From NCBI RefSeq assembly GCF_002364335.1, contig NZ_DEXW01000064.1, positions 1-64,000 on the forward strand: DNA of 64,000 bases, in the 5' to 3' direction. Of this stretch, positions 47,716 to 55,407 are shown piece after piece. This stretch comes from Winogradskyella sp. UBA3174. GTDB lineage: Bacteria; Bacteroidota; Bacteroidia; Flavobacteriales; Flavobacteriaceae. The notes under the pieces were generated by a model that did no database searches, was not told the origin of the DNA, and saw nothing but the letters and a program-made list of their open reading frames with translations. The translations under genes were made by a program, and so were the position numbers. Each line of letters starts with the position of its first letter. Within the stretch, counting starts at the first letter, position 1.

Positions 47716-47776
47716 TATTAAAAATTAAGTAAGCTCTTCTAATTAGATTTAAATTAGAGTCTGAAAGAAATACAGA

Positions 47777-48160
47777 TTAAACTCTACGTCTTTTTGGTGG
47801 ACGACATCCATTGTGTGGTAATGGAGTAACATCAATAATTTCTGATACTTCAATACCTGCATTGTGTATAGATCTGATAGCAGATTCTCTACCGTTACCT
47901 GGACCCTTTACGTATGCTTTCACTTTCTTTAGTCCAGCTTCCTTAGCAACAGCTGCAGCATCTTCAGCAGCTAATTGCGCAGCATAGGGAGTATTCTTTT
48001 TAGAACCTCTGAATCCCATTTTACCCGCTGATGACCAAGAAATAACGTCACCTTTTTTATTTGTTAACGAAATAATTATGTTGTTAAAAGATGCAGTGAT
48101 ATGTACTTCACCTACCGCGTCAACAATTACTTTACGTTTTTTAGTACTTGACTTTGCCAT
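47777..48160 (-). CDS. rpsK: Ribosomal protein S11 (uS11)
   Basis: A 127-residue platform protein. The conserved 'GEVHITASFNNIIISLTNKKGDVISWSSAGKMGFRGSKKNTPYAAQLAA' and the C-terminal 'DVTPLPHNGCRPPKRRRV' are complete. It follows rpsM after a 106-bp spacer that carries heptamer repeats. Confidence 0.98.
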   Translation of the reverse strand: MAKSSTKKRKVIVDAVGEVHITASFNNIIISLTNKKGDVISWSSAGKMGFRGSKKNTPYAAQLAAEDAAAVAKEAGLKKVKAYVKGPGNGRESAIRSIHNAGIEVSEIIDVTPLPHNGCRPPKRRRV

Positions 48161-48166
48161 GTTTTT

Positions 48167-48201
48167 TAGTTTCTAGTTGTTAGCATTTAGTTGTTAGAAT
48201 C
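48167..48201. repeat. Imperfect heptamer repeat (TAGNNNN x5) in the rpsM-rpsK spacer
   Basis: Five consecutive 7-base units read TAGTTTC, TAGTTGT, TAGCATT, TAGTTGT, TAGAATC. A second pair of 7-mers, ACTAATG twice, lies at 48244-48257 in the same spacer. No coding meaning is seen. Confidence 0.8.
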
Positions 48202-48266
48202 CTAGACTTTTACATTTCAGACAGATTCATCTAACGTCTCATTACTAATGACTAATGTCTTAATTA

Positions 48267-48641
48267 TTATTTAGTTACTTTTTTCTTATTAGCAACCGTT
48301 TTTCTTCTACCTTTTCTTGTACGAGAATTGTTCTTAGTACGCTGCCCTCTTAAAGGAAGACCTACTCTATGACGGATACCTCTGTAACATCCAATATCCA
48401 TTAAACGCTTAATGTTTAATTGAGTTTCAGAACGTAATTCACCTTCGATTTTAAAAGTTCCAACAGCTTCACGGATTGCTCCTATCTCGTCGTCAGTCCA
48501 ATCTTGTACTTTAGTACTTTCGTCTACTTTAGCTTCTGCTAAAATTTCTTTTGATCTACTTCTACCTATTCCATAGATATAAGTTAAAGAGATTATTCCT
48601 CTTTTCTGTTTTGGTATGTCTACACCTGCAATTCTTGCCAT
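48267..48641 (-). CDS. rpsM: Ribosomal protein S13 (uS13)
   Basis: A 124-residue head protein that contacts the large subunit and tRNA. 'IAGVDIPKQKRGIISLTYIYGIGRSRSKEIL' and 'RGIRHRVGLPLRGQRTKNNSRTRKG' are the family start and C-terminal basic region. It starts two bases after rpmJ ends. Confidence 0.98.
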   Translation of the reverse strand: MARIAGVDIPKQKRGIISLTYIYGIGRSRSKEILAEAKVDESTKVQDWTDDEIGAIREAVGTFKIEGELRSETQLNIKRLMDIGCYRGIRHRVGLPLRGQRTKNNSRTRKGRRKTVANKKKVTK

Positions 48642-48643
48642 AA

Positions 48644-48760
48644 TTACCCTTGTCTTTGTTTGAATCTAGGATTCTTTTTGTTAATGACGTAAAGTCTGCC
48701 CTTTCTGCGGACTAATTTACAGTCTGCGCTTCTTTTCTTTACTGATGCTCTTACTTTCAT
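48644..48760 (-). CDS. rpmJ: Ribosomal protein L36 (bL36), zinc-free form
   Basis: A 38-residue gene. The translation begins MKVRASVKKRSADCKLVRRKG and ends NPRFKQRQG. Normal zinc-binding bL36 has three Cys and a His; here one Cys remains, so this is the zinc-independent form. It sits between infA (6 bp) and rpsM (2 bp), the standard order. Confidence 0.95.
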   Translation of the reverse strand: MKVRASVKKRSADCKLVRRKGRLYVINKKNPRFKQRQG

Positions 48761-48766
48761 CGCGTA

Positions 48767-48982
48767 TTAGTATCTATAAGTTATGCGAGCCTTAGTTAAA
48801 TCGTAAGGACTCATTTCTAATTTCACTTTATCACCTGGTAATAGTTTAATGTAATGCATACGCATCTTACCTGAGATATGTGCAGTCACTATATGACCAT
48901 TTTCTAATTCCACACGGAACATAGCATTAGATAATGCTTCTATAATTGTACCGTCTTGCTCTATTGCTGCTTGTTTTGCCAT
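48767..48982 (-). CDS. infA: Translation initiation factor IF-1
   Basis: A 71-residue OB-fold protein that occupies the ribosomal A site during initiation. The whole family pattern is present: 'IEQDGTIIEALSNAMFRVELENGHIVTAHISGKMRMHYIKLLPGDKV' and 'YDLTKARITYRY'. It lies 8 bp after secY. Confidence 0.97.
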   Translation of the reverse strand: MAKQAAIEQDGTIIEALSNAMFRVELENGHIVTAHISGKMRMHYIKLLPGDKVKLEMSPYDLTKARITYRY

Positions 48983-48990
48983 AGTATATA

Positions 48991-50352
48991 TTATTGCGAA
49001 ACCGCTTTTCTGTTTTTACCTGTCTTCATCAAACCATCGTAATGTTTATTTAACAAATAAGAATTAATCTGTTGAATAGTATCGATTGCAACACCAACCA
49101 TAATTAAAAGTGATGTTCCACCAAAGAACAATGCCCAACCTTGTTGAACACCCATCAGTTTAACAATAAAAGCAGGAAAAATTGCTATTAAAGCTAAAAA
49201 TATAGATCCAGGTAAAGTTATTTGCGACATTATTTTATCCAAATATTCTGACGTTTCAGAACCTGGACGTATACCTGGGATAAATCCACCACTACGTTTA
49301 AGATCATCAGCCATTTTATTTGTAGGTACTGTGATTGCAGTATAGAAATACGTGAATATTATAATTAATAAAGCAAAAACAAAATTATACCAAAAACCAA
49401 ATATATCTGAAAAGTTAGTTTGCATCCATTGACCAGCTGCAGATTCTTTCATTAATGAAGAACCGCCTATTAATGCGGGAACAAACATAATTGCTTGAGC
49501 AAAGATAATTGGCATTACACCAGAAGCATTCAATTTTAAAGGTAAAAACTGACGGGATCCAAATACATTTTTCTCATAGCCTCCAGATGCAGTTCTTCTA
49601 GCATATTGAACAGCTATTTTTCTTACTGCCATTACTAGGAATACAGATGCTAATATTATTAAGAACCAAATAACCAATTCTATCAATATCATCATAAACC
49701 CTCCATTACCACTTAATCTAGATGTAAGGTTTTGAGAGAATGATAACGGTAAATTAGCAATAATACCAACCATTATTAATAATGATATACCATTACCAAT
49801 ACCTTTATCCGTAATCTTTTCACCCAACCACATTGCAAATACACAACCTGTTACCAATATCACTATTGATGAAAAGTAAAAAATATTTACTGAAAAACCA
49901 GGCAATAACATTGCACCCATAGATGATGCTCCAGACAGAGCAGGTATACTAGCTAAATAACCAGGTGCTTGTACTAAACAAATACCAATAGTTAACCAAC
50001 GTGTAATTTGTGTAATCTTCTTTTGACCACTAGCACCTTCTTTTTGTAATTTTTGCAAATAAGGTATCGCAATACCCATTAACTGAACTACAATAGAAGC
50101 AGATATGTAAGGCATAATACCTAAAGCAAATACAGATGCATTTGCAAATGCACCACCAGTAAAAGCATTTAGTAAGCCTAACAAACCTTCAGATGTACCA
50201 GCTTGTAATGCTCCAAGGGAATCAATATTAATACCAGGTAATACAACCTGAGCACCAAAACGATATACTAATAACAGCCCTAAGGTTAGAATAATTCTAT
50301 CCTTAAGCTCAGTAATTTTCCAAACGTTTTTTAATGTGTCTATTATTTTCAT
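48991..50352 (-). CDS. secY: Preprotein translocase subunit SecY
   Basis: The channel subunit of the Sec translocon, 453 residues with ten predicted membrane helices. Recognisable are 'LVYRFGAQVVLPGI' near the start, 'GIMPYISASIVVQL' and 'GVMPIIFAQAIMF', and the cytosolic loop 'NKMADDLKRSGGFIPGIRPG' used for ribosome and SecA contact. It is 10 bp after rplO. Confidence 0.98.
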   Translation of the reverse strand: MKIIDTLKNVWKITELKDRIILTLGLLLVYRFGAQVVLPGINIDSLGALQAGTSEGLLGLLNAFTGGAFANASVFALGIMPYISASIVVQLMGIAIPYLQKLQKEGASGQKKITQITRWLTIGICLVQAPGYLASIPALSGASSMGAMLLPGFSVNIFYFSSIVILVTGCVFAMWLGEKITDKGIGNGISLLIMVGIIANLPLSFSQNLTSRLSGNGGFMMILIELVIWFLIILASVFLVMAVRKIAVQYARRTASGGYEKNVFGSRQFLPLKLNASGVMPIIFAQAIMFVPALIGGSSLMKESAAGQWMQTNFSDIFGFWYNFVFALLIIIFTYFYTAITVPTNKMADDLKRSGGFIPGIRPGSETSEYLDKIMSQITLPGSIFLALIAIFPAFIVKLMGVQQGWALFFGGTSLLIMVGVAIDTIQQINSYLLNKHYDGLMKTGKNRKAVSQ

Positions 50353-50362
50353 CCTTATCTTC

Positions 50363-50815
50363 TTATAAAGTTACAGCCTCACCACCTGCAGCTTCAATAG
50401 CAGCTTTTGCCGTAGCAGTAAATTTATGAGCAGTTACAGTTAATTTTGTTTTTAACTCACCTCTACCTAAGATTTTTACTAGCTCATTTTTACCAGCTAA
50501 TCCCATTGTTACAAGCATATCAAAATCAACACTGCCTTTTATTTTTTTCTCGTCAACTAACTTTTGTAAAGTATCTAAGTTTACACCTTGATGCTCTATG
50601 CGGTTAATGTTTGTAAATCCAAACTTAGGTACACGTCTTTGTAAAGGCATTTGCCCACCTTCAAATCCTAACTTCTTAGAATATCCAGAACGCGACTTAG
50701 CACCTTTATGTCCTCTTGTCGCAGTACCACCTTTACCAGATCCCTGACCACGTCCTATACGTTTTCCTTGATTTTTTACTGAACCTTCTGCAGGTTTTAA
50801 ATTACTTAAATCCAT
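50363..50815 (-). CDS. rplO: Ribosomal protein L15 (uL15)
   Basis: A 150-residue large-subunit protein with the Gly/Arg-rich N-terminus 'RIGRGQGSGKGGTATRGHKGAKSRSG' and 'FEGGQMPLQRRVPKFGF'. The C-terminal uL15/eL18 domain ends 'AAIEAAGGEAVTL'. It lies 14 bp after rpmD. Confidence 0.98.
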   Translation of the reverse strand: MDLSNLKPAEGSVKNQGKRIGRGQGSGKGGTATRGHKGAKSRSGYSKKLGFEGGQMPLQRRVPKFGFTNINRIEHQGVNLDTLQKLVDEKKIKGSVDFDMLVTMGLAGKNELVKILGRGELKTKLTVTAHKFTATAKAAIEAAGGEAVTL

Positions 50816-50829
50816 TTTTAAGTGTTATA

Positions 50830-51012
50830 TTATTTTGATTCTTCTACAGAAACCAAATGTTCAACTTTTCTAACCATACCAAGGATATTTGGTGTGGCAT
50901 CGTGCTCTACAACTTGTCCAATCTTTTTTAAACCTAAAGCTAATAATGTAAGCTTCTGCCTTTTAGTTCGGTTAATTGCACTTTTTACTTTCTTTACTTT
51001 AATCTTTGCCAT
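50830..51012 (-). CDS. rpmD: Ribosomal protein L30 (uL30)
   Basis: A 60-residue protein at the usual length for the bacterial form. The family core 'INRTKRQKLTLLALGLKKIGQVVEHDATPNILGMVRKVEHLV' is complete. It lies 13 bp after rpsE. Confidence 0.96.
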   Translation of the reverse strand: MAKIKVKKVKSAINRTKRQKLTLLALGLKKIGQVVEHDATPNILGMVRKVEHLVSVEESK

Positions 51013-51025
51013 CTTGTCCTATCGA

Positions 51026-51550
51026 TTATCCGTTAAATACTTTTTCAAGTGAAATACCACGCTCTTTAGCTACAGACTTAGCATCTCTTAATTGTAATAA
51101 AGCATCAAAGGTTGCTTTAACTACATTATGAGGATTAGATGACCCTTGAGACTTAGATAATACATCATGTACACCTACTGCTTCAAGAACTGTTCTAACA
51201 GCACCACCAGCTATAACACCTGTACCTGCTGCTGCTGGTATAATGTTTACTCTAGCACCACCAAACTTACCTTTCTGTTCGTGTGGCAAAGTTCCTTTTA
51301 TGATAGGAATTCTTACTAAGTTTTTCTTAGCATCTTCTATAGCTTTAGCAATAGCAGTAGCAACATCTTTAGATTTACCTAAACCATGACCTACGACACC
51401 AGCTTCGTCTCCTACAACAACAATTGCAGAAAAACCAAATGCTCTACCACCTTTAGTTACTTTAGTTACACGCTGTACGCCAACTAAGCGATCTTTTAAA
51501 TCTAAACCACCTGGTTTAACTAATTCTGCGTTTTTATATTTTTGATACAT
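51026..51550 (-). CDS. rpsE: Ribosomal protein S5 (uS5)
   Basis: A 174-residue decoding-site protein. The double-stranded RNA-binding N-domain has 'LKDRLVGVQRVTKVTKGGRAFGFSAIVVVGD', then 'GVVGHGLGKSKDVATAIAKA' and 'GTGVIAGGAVRTVLEAVGVHDVLSKSQGSSNPHNVVKA'. It lies 6 bp after rplR. Confidence 0.98.
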   Translation of the reverse strand: MYQKYKNAELVKPGGLDLKDRLVGVQRVTKVTKGGRAFGFSAIVVVGDEAGVVGHGLGKSKDVATAIAKAIEDAKKNLVRIPIIKGTLPHEQKGKFGGARVNIIPAAAGTGVIAGGAVRTVLEAVGVHDVLSKSQGSSNPHNVVKATFDALLQLRDAKSVAKERGISLEKVFNG

Positions 51551-51556
51551 AATGTC

Positions 51557-51913
51557 TTAAAATTTAAGTCCTGCTTCTCTAGCACCTTCTGCTAATGATT
51601 TTACTCTACCGTGATATAAATAACCACCTCTATCAAAAGCAATAGTGCTAAAACCAGCTTTAATCGCTTTTTCACCAACGGATTTACCTACTAAAGTAGC
51701 TAATTCTGTTTTGTTTCCTTTAGACTTTGTAATGTCCTTGTCTCTTGAAGATGCAGCAGCTAAAGTTTTACCAGTTACATCGTCTACGACTTGAGCATAA
51801 ATCTCTTTATTACTTCTAAAAACAGCTAATCTAGGTCTCGTTTGAGTACCTGATACAACCTTACGGATTCTGCTTTTAATTCTTATTCTTCTTTCGTTTT
51901 TTGTCAATGCCAT
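51557..51913 (-). CDS. rplR: Ribosomal protein L18 (uL18)
   Basis: A 118-residue 5S rRNA-binding protein. The sequence shows 'RRIRIKSRIRKVVSGTQTRPRLAVFRSNKEIYAQVVDD' and the C-terminal 'DRGGYLYHGRVKSLAEGAREAGL'. It follows rplF by 10 bp. Confidence 0.98.
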   Translation of the reverse strand: MALTKNERRIRIKSRIRKVVSGTQTRPRLAVFRSNKEIYAQVVDDVTGKTLAAASSRDKDITKSKGNKTELATLVGKSVGEKAIKAGFSTIAFDRGGYLYHGRVKSLAEGAREAGLKF

Positions 51914-51923
51914 AACTTAATTA

Positions 51924-52466
51924 TTAAGCTGATTTACCTGCTTTTCTTCTGATTTCTTCACCAACAAATTTGATACCTTTTCCTTTGTAAGGTTCTGGTC
52001 TTCTAAAGCCACGTATTTTAGCAGCAACCTGACCAACAAGCTGTTTGTCAAAAGATGTTAATTTTATTCTTGGATTTTTACCTTTCTCTGATATCGTTTC
52101 AACTATTACTTCTGGAGCAATGTTTAAAACAATGTTGTGAGAGAAACCTACGGCTAAATCTAATTTTTGTCCTTGATTTACTGCTCTATAACCTACACCA
52201 ACCATTTCTAGTTCTTTGGTCCAGCCTTTAGAAACACCTTCAATCATATTTGCAATCAATGCTCTATAAAGACCATGTTTTGCTCTTAAATCCTTCTTAT
52301 CAGATGAACGCTCTAATGTAATAGTACCGTCTTCTAATTTAATAGTAATTTCTGAATACTCTTGAGTTAATTCACCAAGCTTACCTTTTGCAGTAATCAT
52401 GTTGTCCTTAATCTCAACTGTTACACCTTCAGGAACTGTTATTGGGTTTTTACCTATTCTTGACAT
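51924..52466 (-). CDS. rplF: Ribosomal protein L6 (uL6)
   Basis: A 180-residue protein at the factor-binding site, made of two repeated alpha/beta domains. 'SRIGKNPITVPEGVTVEI' starts it, 'GLYRALIANMIEGVSKGWTKELEMVGVGYRA' marks the domain join, and the C-terminal 'RRPEPYKGKGIKFVGEEIRRKAGKSA' is the family signature. It lies 12 bp after rpsH. Confidence 0.98.
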   Translation of the reverse strand: MSRIGKNPITVPEGVTVEIKDNMITAKGKLGELTQEYSEITIKLEDGTITLERSSDKKDLRAKHGLYRALIANMIEGVSKGWTKELEMVGVGYRAVNQGQKLDLAVGFSHNIVLNIAPEVIVETISEKGKNPRIKLTSFDKQLVGQVAAKIRGFRRPEPYKGKGIKFVGEEIRRKAGKSA

Positions 52467-52478
52467 AATTTCCTGTTT

Positions 52479-52877
52479 TTAGTATACGTAACACAATAAT
52501 TCTCCACCAACATTTTCTCTTTGCGCTTGCTTCCCTGTCATTACTCCGTGAGAGGTAGATACAATTGCAATTCCAAGACCATTTAAGATTCTTGGCATTT
52601 CGGTAGAATTTGCATATTTACGTAAACCTGGTTTACTAATTCTTTGAATTTGTTTGATAACTCCTTCTTTAGTTTCCTTACTGTATTTCAAAGCTATTTT
52701 AATAGTTCCTTGAACAGTTGAGTCATCAAATTTATAACTTAAGATATATCCTTGTTGAAACAAGATCTTAGTTATCTCTTTTTTTAGGTTAGATGCAGGA
52801 ATCTCAACCACTCTGTGGTTTGCCATGACTGCGTTTCTAACTCGCGTTAAATAATCCGCTATTGGATCTGTATACAT
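52479..52877 (-). CDS. rpsH: Ribosomal protein S8 (uS8)
   Basis: A 132-residue primary 16S rRNA-binding protein. The end signature 'IVSTSHGVMTGKQAQRENVGGELLCYVY' and the 'DPIADYLTRVRNAVMANHRVVEIP' start are intact. In E. coli S8 represses the spc operon by binding its mRNA. Here the gene is preceded by an unusual 90-bp spacer with two hairpins. Confidence 0.98.
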   Translation of the reverse strand: MYTDPIADYLTRVRNAVMANHRVVEIPASNLKKEITKILFQQGYILSYKFDDSTVQGTIKIALKYSKETKEGVIKQIQRISKPGLRKYANSTEMPRILNGLGIAIVSTSHGVMTGKQAQRENVGGELLCYVY

Positions 52878-52897
52878 ACTTATTAATTTGTGGTAGC

Positions 52898-52966
52898 GGT
52901 TTTCGACACTATCGTCAAACCTGAAACCAATTTATAATCTTTTTTATTCACAATAATATGTGAATG
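52898..52966 (-). promoter_or_regulatory. Structured leader candidate in the rpsN-rpsH spacer
   Basis: Two hairpins lie in the 90-bp gap. The first (52946-52965) pairs ATTCACA with TGTGAAT around a 6-base loop just after the rpsN stop. The second (52898-52921) pairs GGTTT-GAC with GTC-GA-AAACC, an 8-bp stem with a 2-base bulge and a 6-base loop, ending about 20 bp before the rpsH ATG. Neither is followed by a T run, so a protein- or ribosome-binding role is more likely than termination. Confidence 0.4.
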
Positions 52967-52967
52967 C

Positions 52968-53237
52968 TTACCAAGATGCTTTTCTAACACCAGGAATTAA
53001 ACCTTGGTTAGCCATTTCCCTAAACATTACACGAGAAACTCCAAATTGTCTCATATAACCTTTTGGTCTTCCAGTAAGCTTACATCGGTTGTGCATACGC
53101 ACTGGTGATGCATTTTTAGGTAATTTTTGTAATGCATCATAATCACCAGCTTCTTTTAAAGCCTTTCTTTTCTCAGCATATTTAGCTACTACTTTAGCAC
53201 GCTTTACCTCACGAGCTTTCATTGATTCTTTAGCCAT
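52968..53237 (-). CDS. rpsN: Ribosomal protein S14 (uS14), zinc-free form
   Basis: An 89-residue small-subunit head protein. The C-terminal 'RMHNRCKLTGRPKGYMRQFGVSRVMFREMANQGLIPGVRKASW' is the long, zinc-independent class; the CxxC pairs of the short form are absent. It starts two bases after rplE. Confidence 0.97.
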   Translation of the reverse strand: MAKESMKAREVKRAKVVAKYAEKRKALKEAGDYDALQKLPKNASPVRMHNRCKLTGRPKGYMRQFGVSRVMFREMANQGLIPGVRKASW

Positions 53238-53239
53238 AA

Positions 53240-53791
53240 TTAATTCTTTTTAAAAGGTAATCCTAGTTCTGTTAATAAAGACTTTGCTTCCTTATCTGTA
53301 TCAGCAGAAGTCACAAATGTGATATCCATACCAGATATTTTATTAATTTTATCAATATCAATTTCTGGAAAGATAATCTGTTCTACAACACCTAAGTTAT
53401 AATTTCCGCGACCATCAAAACCAGTAGCTTTAATTCCGTTGAAATCTCTAACACGTGGTAAAGCCGAAGTCACTAAACGATCTAAAAACTCATACATTTG
53501 TTCACCTCTTAAAGTTACTTTAGCACCAATTGGCATGCCTTTACGTAACTTAAATGAAGCAACATCTTTCTTAGACATTGTATGAATAGCCTTCTGTCCA
53601 GATATTTTTGTAAGCTCTTCTATTGCGTGATCAATTAATTTCTTATCCGCAACAGCGGCACCAACACCCTTGGATATTACTATCTTTTCAAGTTTTGGTA
53701 CTTGCATTATATTCTTATATCCAAATTCTTCTGTAAGAGCAGGTATAACTTTATCCTTATACTCTTGTTTTAATCTTGCAACGTGAGCCAT
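53240..53791 (-). CDS. rplE: Ribosomal protein L5 (uL5)
   Basis: A 183-residue 5S rRNA-binding protein at the central protuberance. 'NIMQVPKLEKIVISKGVGAAVADKKLIDHAIEELTKISGQKAIHTMSKKDVASFKLRKGMPIG' and 'GRGNYNLGVVEQIIFPEIDIDK' are present. It is 2 bp after rplX. Confidence 0.98.
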   Translation of the reverse strand: MAHVARLKQEYKDKVIPALTEEFGYKNIMQVPKLEKIVISKGVGAAVADKKLIDHAIEELTKISGQKAIHTMSKKDVASFKLRKGMPIGAKVTLRGEQMYEFLDRLVTSALPRVRDFNGIKATGFDGRGNYNLGVVEQIIFPEIDIDKINKISGMDITFVTSADTDKEAKSLLTELGLPFKKN

Positions 53792-53793
53792 AA

Positions 53794-54105
53794 TTAAATT
53801 ACTTCATTAGATTTTTTTGAAAATCTTACTTTATTGTCGCCATCCATTCTATATCCAATTCTTGTCTCTTCTCCATTCGAAGTTAGCAACGATAAATTTG
53901 ACATATGAAGTGATGCTTCTTTTTCTACAATTCCACCTTGAGGATTTTGTGCACTTGGCTTAGTATGTTTCTTAACCATATTTACACCTTCAACAATGGC
54001 TTTATTCTTATCTTTTAATACTTTAAGCACCTTACCTTCTGATCCTTTATGATCTCCAGCAATAACTTTTATAGTATCTCCCGATTTTATTTTAAACTTT
54101 TTCAT
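53794..54105 (-). CDS. rplX: Ribosomal protein L24 (uL24)
   Basis: The ATG at 54105 (MKKFKIKSGDTIKVIAGDHKGSEG) gives 103 residues and is preferred over a TTG at 54117. The KOW motif 'DTIKVIAGDHKGSEGKVLKV' starts the protein, followed by 'NMVKKHTKPSAQNPQGGIVEKEASLHMSNLSL'. It acts early in 50S assembly. Confidence 0.97.
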   Translation of the reverse strand: MKKFKIKSGDTIKVIAGDHKGSEGKVLKVLKDKNKAIVEGVNMVKKHTKPSAQNPQGGIVEKEASLHMSNLSLLTSNGEETRIGYRMDGDNKVRFSKKSNEVI

Positions 54106-54117
54106 CTTACTTATCAA

Positions 54118-54486
54118 TTAAAGCACCTCTGGTGCTAATGATACAATTTTCATAAATTGTCTATCACGAAGTTCTCTAGCTACAGGACCAAAAACACGAG
54201 TTCCTCTCATTTCCCCTTGAGGATTTAAAAGCACACATGCATTATCATCAAATCTTATATAAGATCCGTCAGGACGCCTTACCTCTTTAGCTGTACGTAC
54301 TACAACTGCAGTAGATACTGCACCTTTTTTAATACTACCATTTGGGGTAGCATCTTTAACAGATACTACAATCTTATCTCCAACTGAAGCATATCTTCTT
54401 TTTGTTCCACCTAATACACGGATAGTTAAAACTTCCTTTGCACCAGTGTTATCAGCTACTTTTAATCTTGATTCTTGTTGTACCAT
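54118..54486 (-). CDS. rplN: Ribosomal protein L14 (uL14)
   Basis: A 122-residue subunit-interface protein and the target of RsfS, whose gene is also in this window. 'MVQQESRLKVADNTGAKEVLTIRVLGG' and the C-terminal 'GTRVFGPVARELRDRQFMKIVSLAPEVL' are complete. Confidence 0.98.
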   Translation of the reverse strand: MVQQESRLKVADNTGAKEVLTIRVLGGTKRRYASVGDKIVVSVKDATPNGSIKKGAVSTAVVVRTAKEVRRPDGSYIRFDDNACVLLNPQGEMRGTRVFGPVARELRDRQFMKIVSLAPEVL

Positions 54487-54488
54487 AA

Positions 54489-54746
54489 TTACTTAGCTCT
54501 TTCAATTATTTCTACCAATCTCCAACACTTAGATTTACTCATAGGTCGTGTTTCCATGATCTTTACAGTATCTCCTTCTTTGCAGTCGTTTGTTTCATCG
54601 TGTGCGACATATTTCTTTGTCTTTAACACGAACTTTCCATACATAGGGTGTTTTACTTTTTTAACTTCTGCAACAACTATAGATTTCTCCATTTTGTTAC
54701 TAGTTACTATCCCTATACGTTCTTTTCTTAAGTTTCTTTTTTCCAT
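54489..54746 (-). CDS. rpsQ: Ribosomal protein S17 (uS17)
   Basis: An 85-residue OB-fold 16S-binding protein. The family core 'RKERIGIVTSNKMEKSIVVAEVKKVKHPMYGKFVLKTKKYVAHDETNDCKEGDTVKIMETRPMSKSKCWRL' is intact. It follows rpmC by 17 bp. Confidence 0.97.
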   Translation of the reverse strand: MEKRNLRKERIGIVTSNKMEKSIVVAEVKKVKHPMYGKFVLKTKKYVAHDETNDCKEGDTVKIMETRPMSKSKCWRLVEIIERAK

Positions 54747-54763
54747 CTTTCAGCAGAATACAA

Positions 54764-54955
54764 TTATTGTACGTCTCTTTTAGTTAGTTCTGTTGCCACT
54801 CTAGCTACTGTGCGACGTGCAACGCGTAACTGAATTGGGTTTTCTAAAGGAGAAATAGTATGAGCCATTTTTAGGTCTATATAACTCTTTTTAGTCTCAC
54901 TAAGTTTCTCTTGTAACTCAGCTATTGAAAGCTGTTTAATGTCTGATTGCTTCAT
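54764..54955 (-). CDS. rpmC: Ribosomal protein L29 (uL29)
   Basis: A 63-residue protein of two helices near the exit tunnel, with 'QLSIAELQEKLSETKKSYIDLKMAHTISPLENPIQLRVARRTVARVATEL'. It lies 12 bp after rplP. Confidence 0.97.
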   Translation of the reverse strand: MKQSDIKQLSIAELQEKLSETKKSYIDLKMAHTISPLENPIQLRVARRTVARVATELTKRDVQ

Positions 54956-54967
54956 AATATCTTTTTA

Positions 54968-55387
54968 TTAAGCTTCGTAATCTCTAGCTATGATAAACTT
55001 AGTTTTCACAGGAAGCTTTTGTGCTGCTAAACGTAAAGCTTCTTGAGCTACGTCCAATGGCACACCACTTATTTCAAATAACATACGTCCTGGTTTTACA
55101 ACAGCTGCCCAATATTCAACGGCACCTTTACCTTTACCCATACGTACTTCAAGAGGTTTCTTAGTGATAGGCTTATCTGGAAATATCTTAATCCATAACG
55201 ATCCTTCTCTTTTCATAAAACGAGTAGCGGCAATACGCGCTGCTTCTATTTGACGTGCAGTTATAAAAGACGAGTCTAATGATTTAATACCGAAGGTACC
55301 ATTTGATAACAAATGACCTCTTCCAGCATTACCTTTCATACGACCTTTTTGCTGCTTACGAAATTTTGTTCTTTTAGGCTGTAACAT
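54968..55387 (-). CDS. rplP: Ribosomal protein L16 (uL16)
   Basis: A 139-residue protein near the A-site tRNA elbow. The start 'MLQPKRTKFRKQQKGRMKGNAGRG', the central 'EGSLWIKIFPDKPITKKPLEVRMGKGKGAVEYWAAVVKPG' and 'AQEALRLAAQKLPVKTKFI' are clear. It follows rpsC by 20 bp. Confidence 0.98.
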   Translation of the reverse strand: MLQPKRTKFRKQQKGRMKGNAGRGHLLSNGTFGIKSLDSSFITARQIEAARIAATRFMKREGSLWIKIFPDKPITKKPLEVRMGKGKGAVEYWAAVVKPGRMLFEISGVPLDVAQEALRLAAQKLPVKTKFIIARDYEA

Positions 55388-55407
55388 TTTTTCTTTTCTT
55401 TAAAGAA

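Noticed and set aside
54475..54783. A 102-residue plus-strand hydrophobic frame over rpsQ
   Set aside because: Antisense of a conserved ribosomal gene; hydrophobicity follows from the Lys-rich coding strand.
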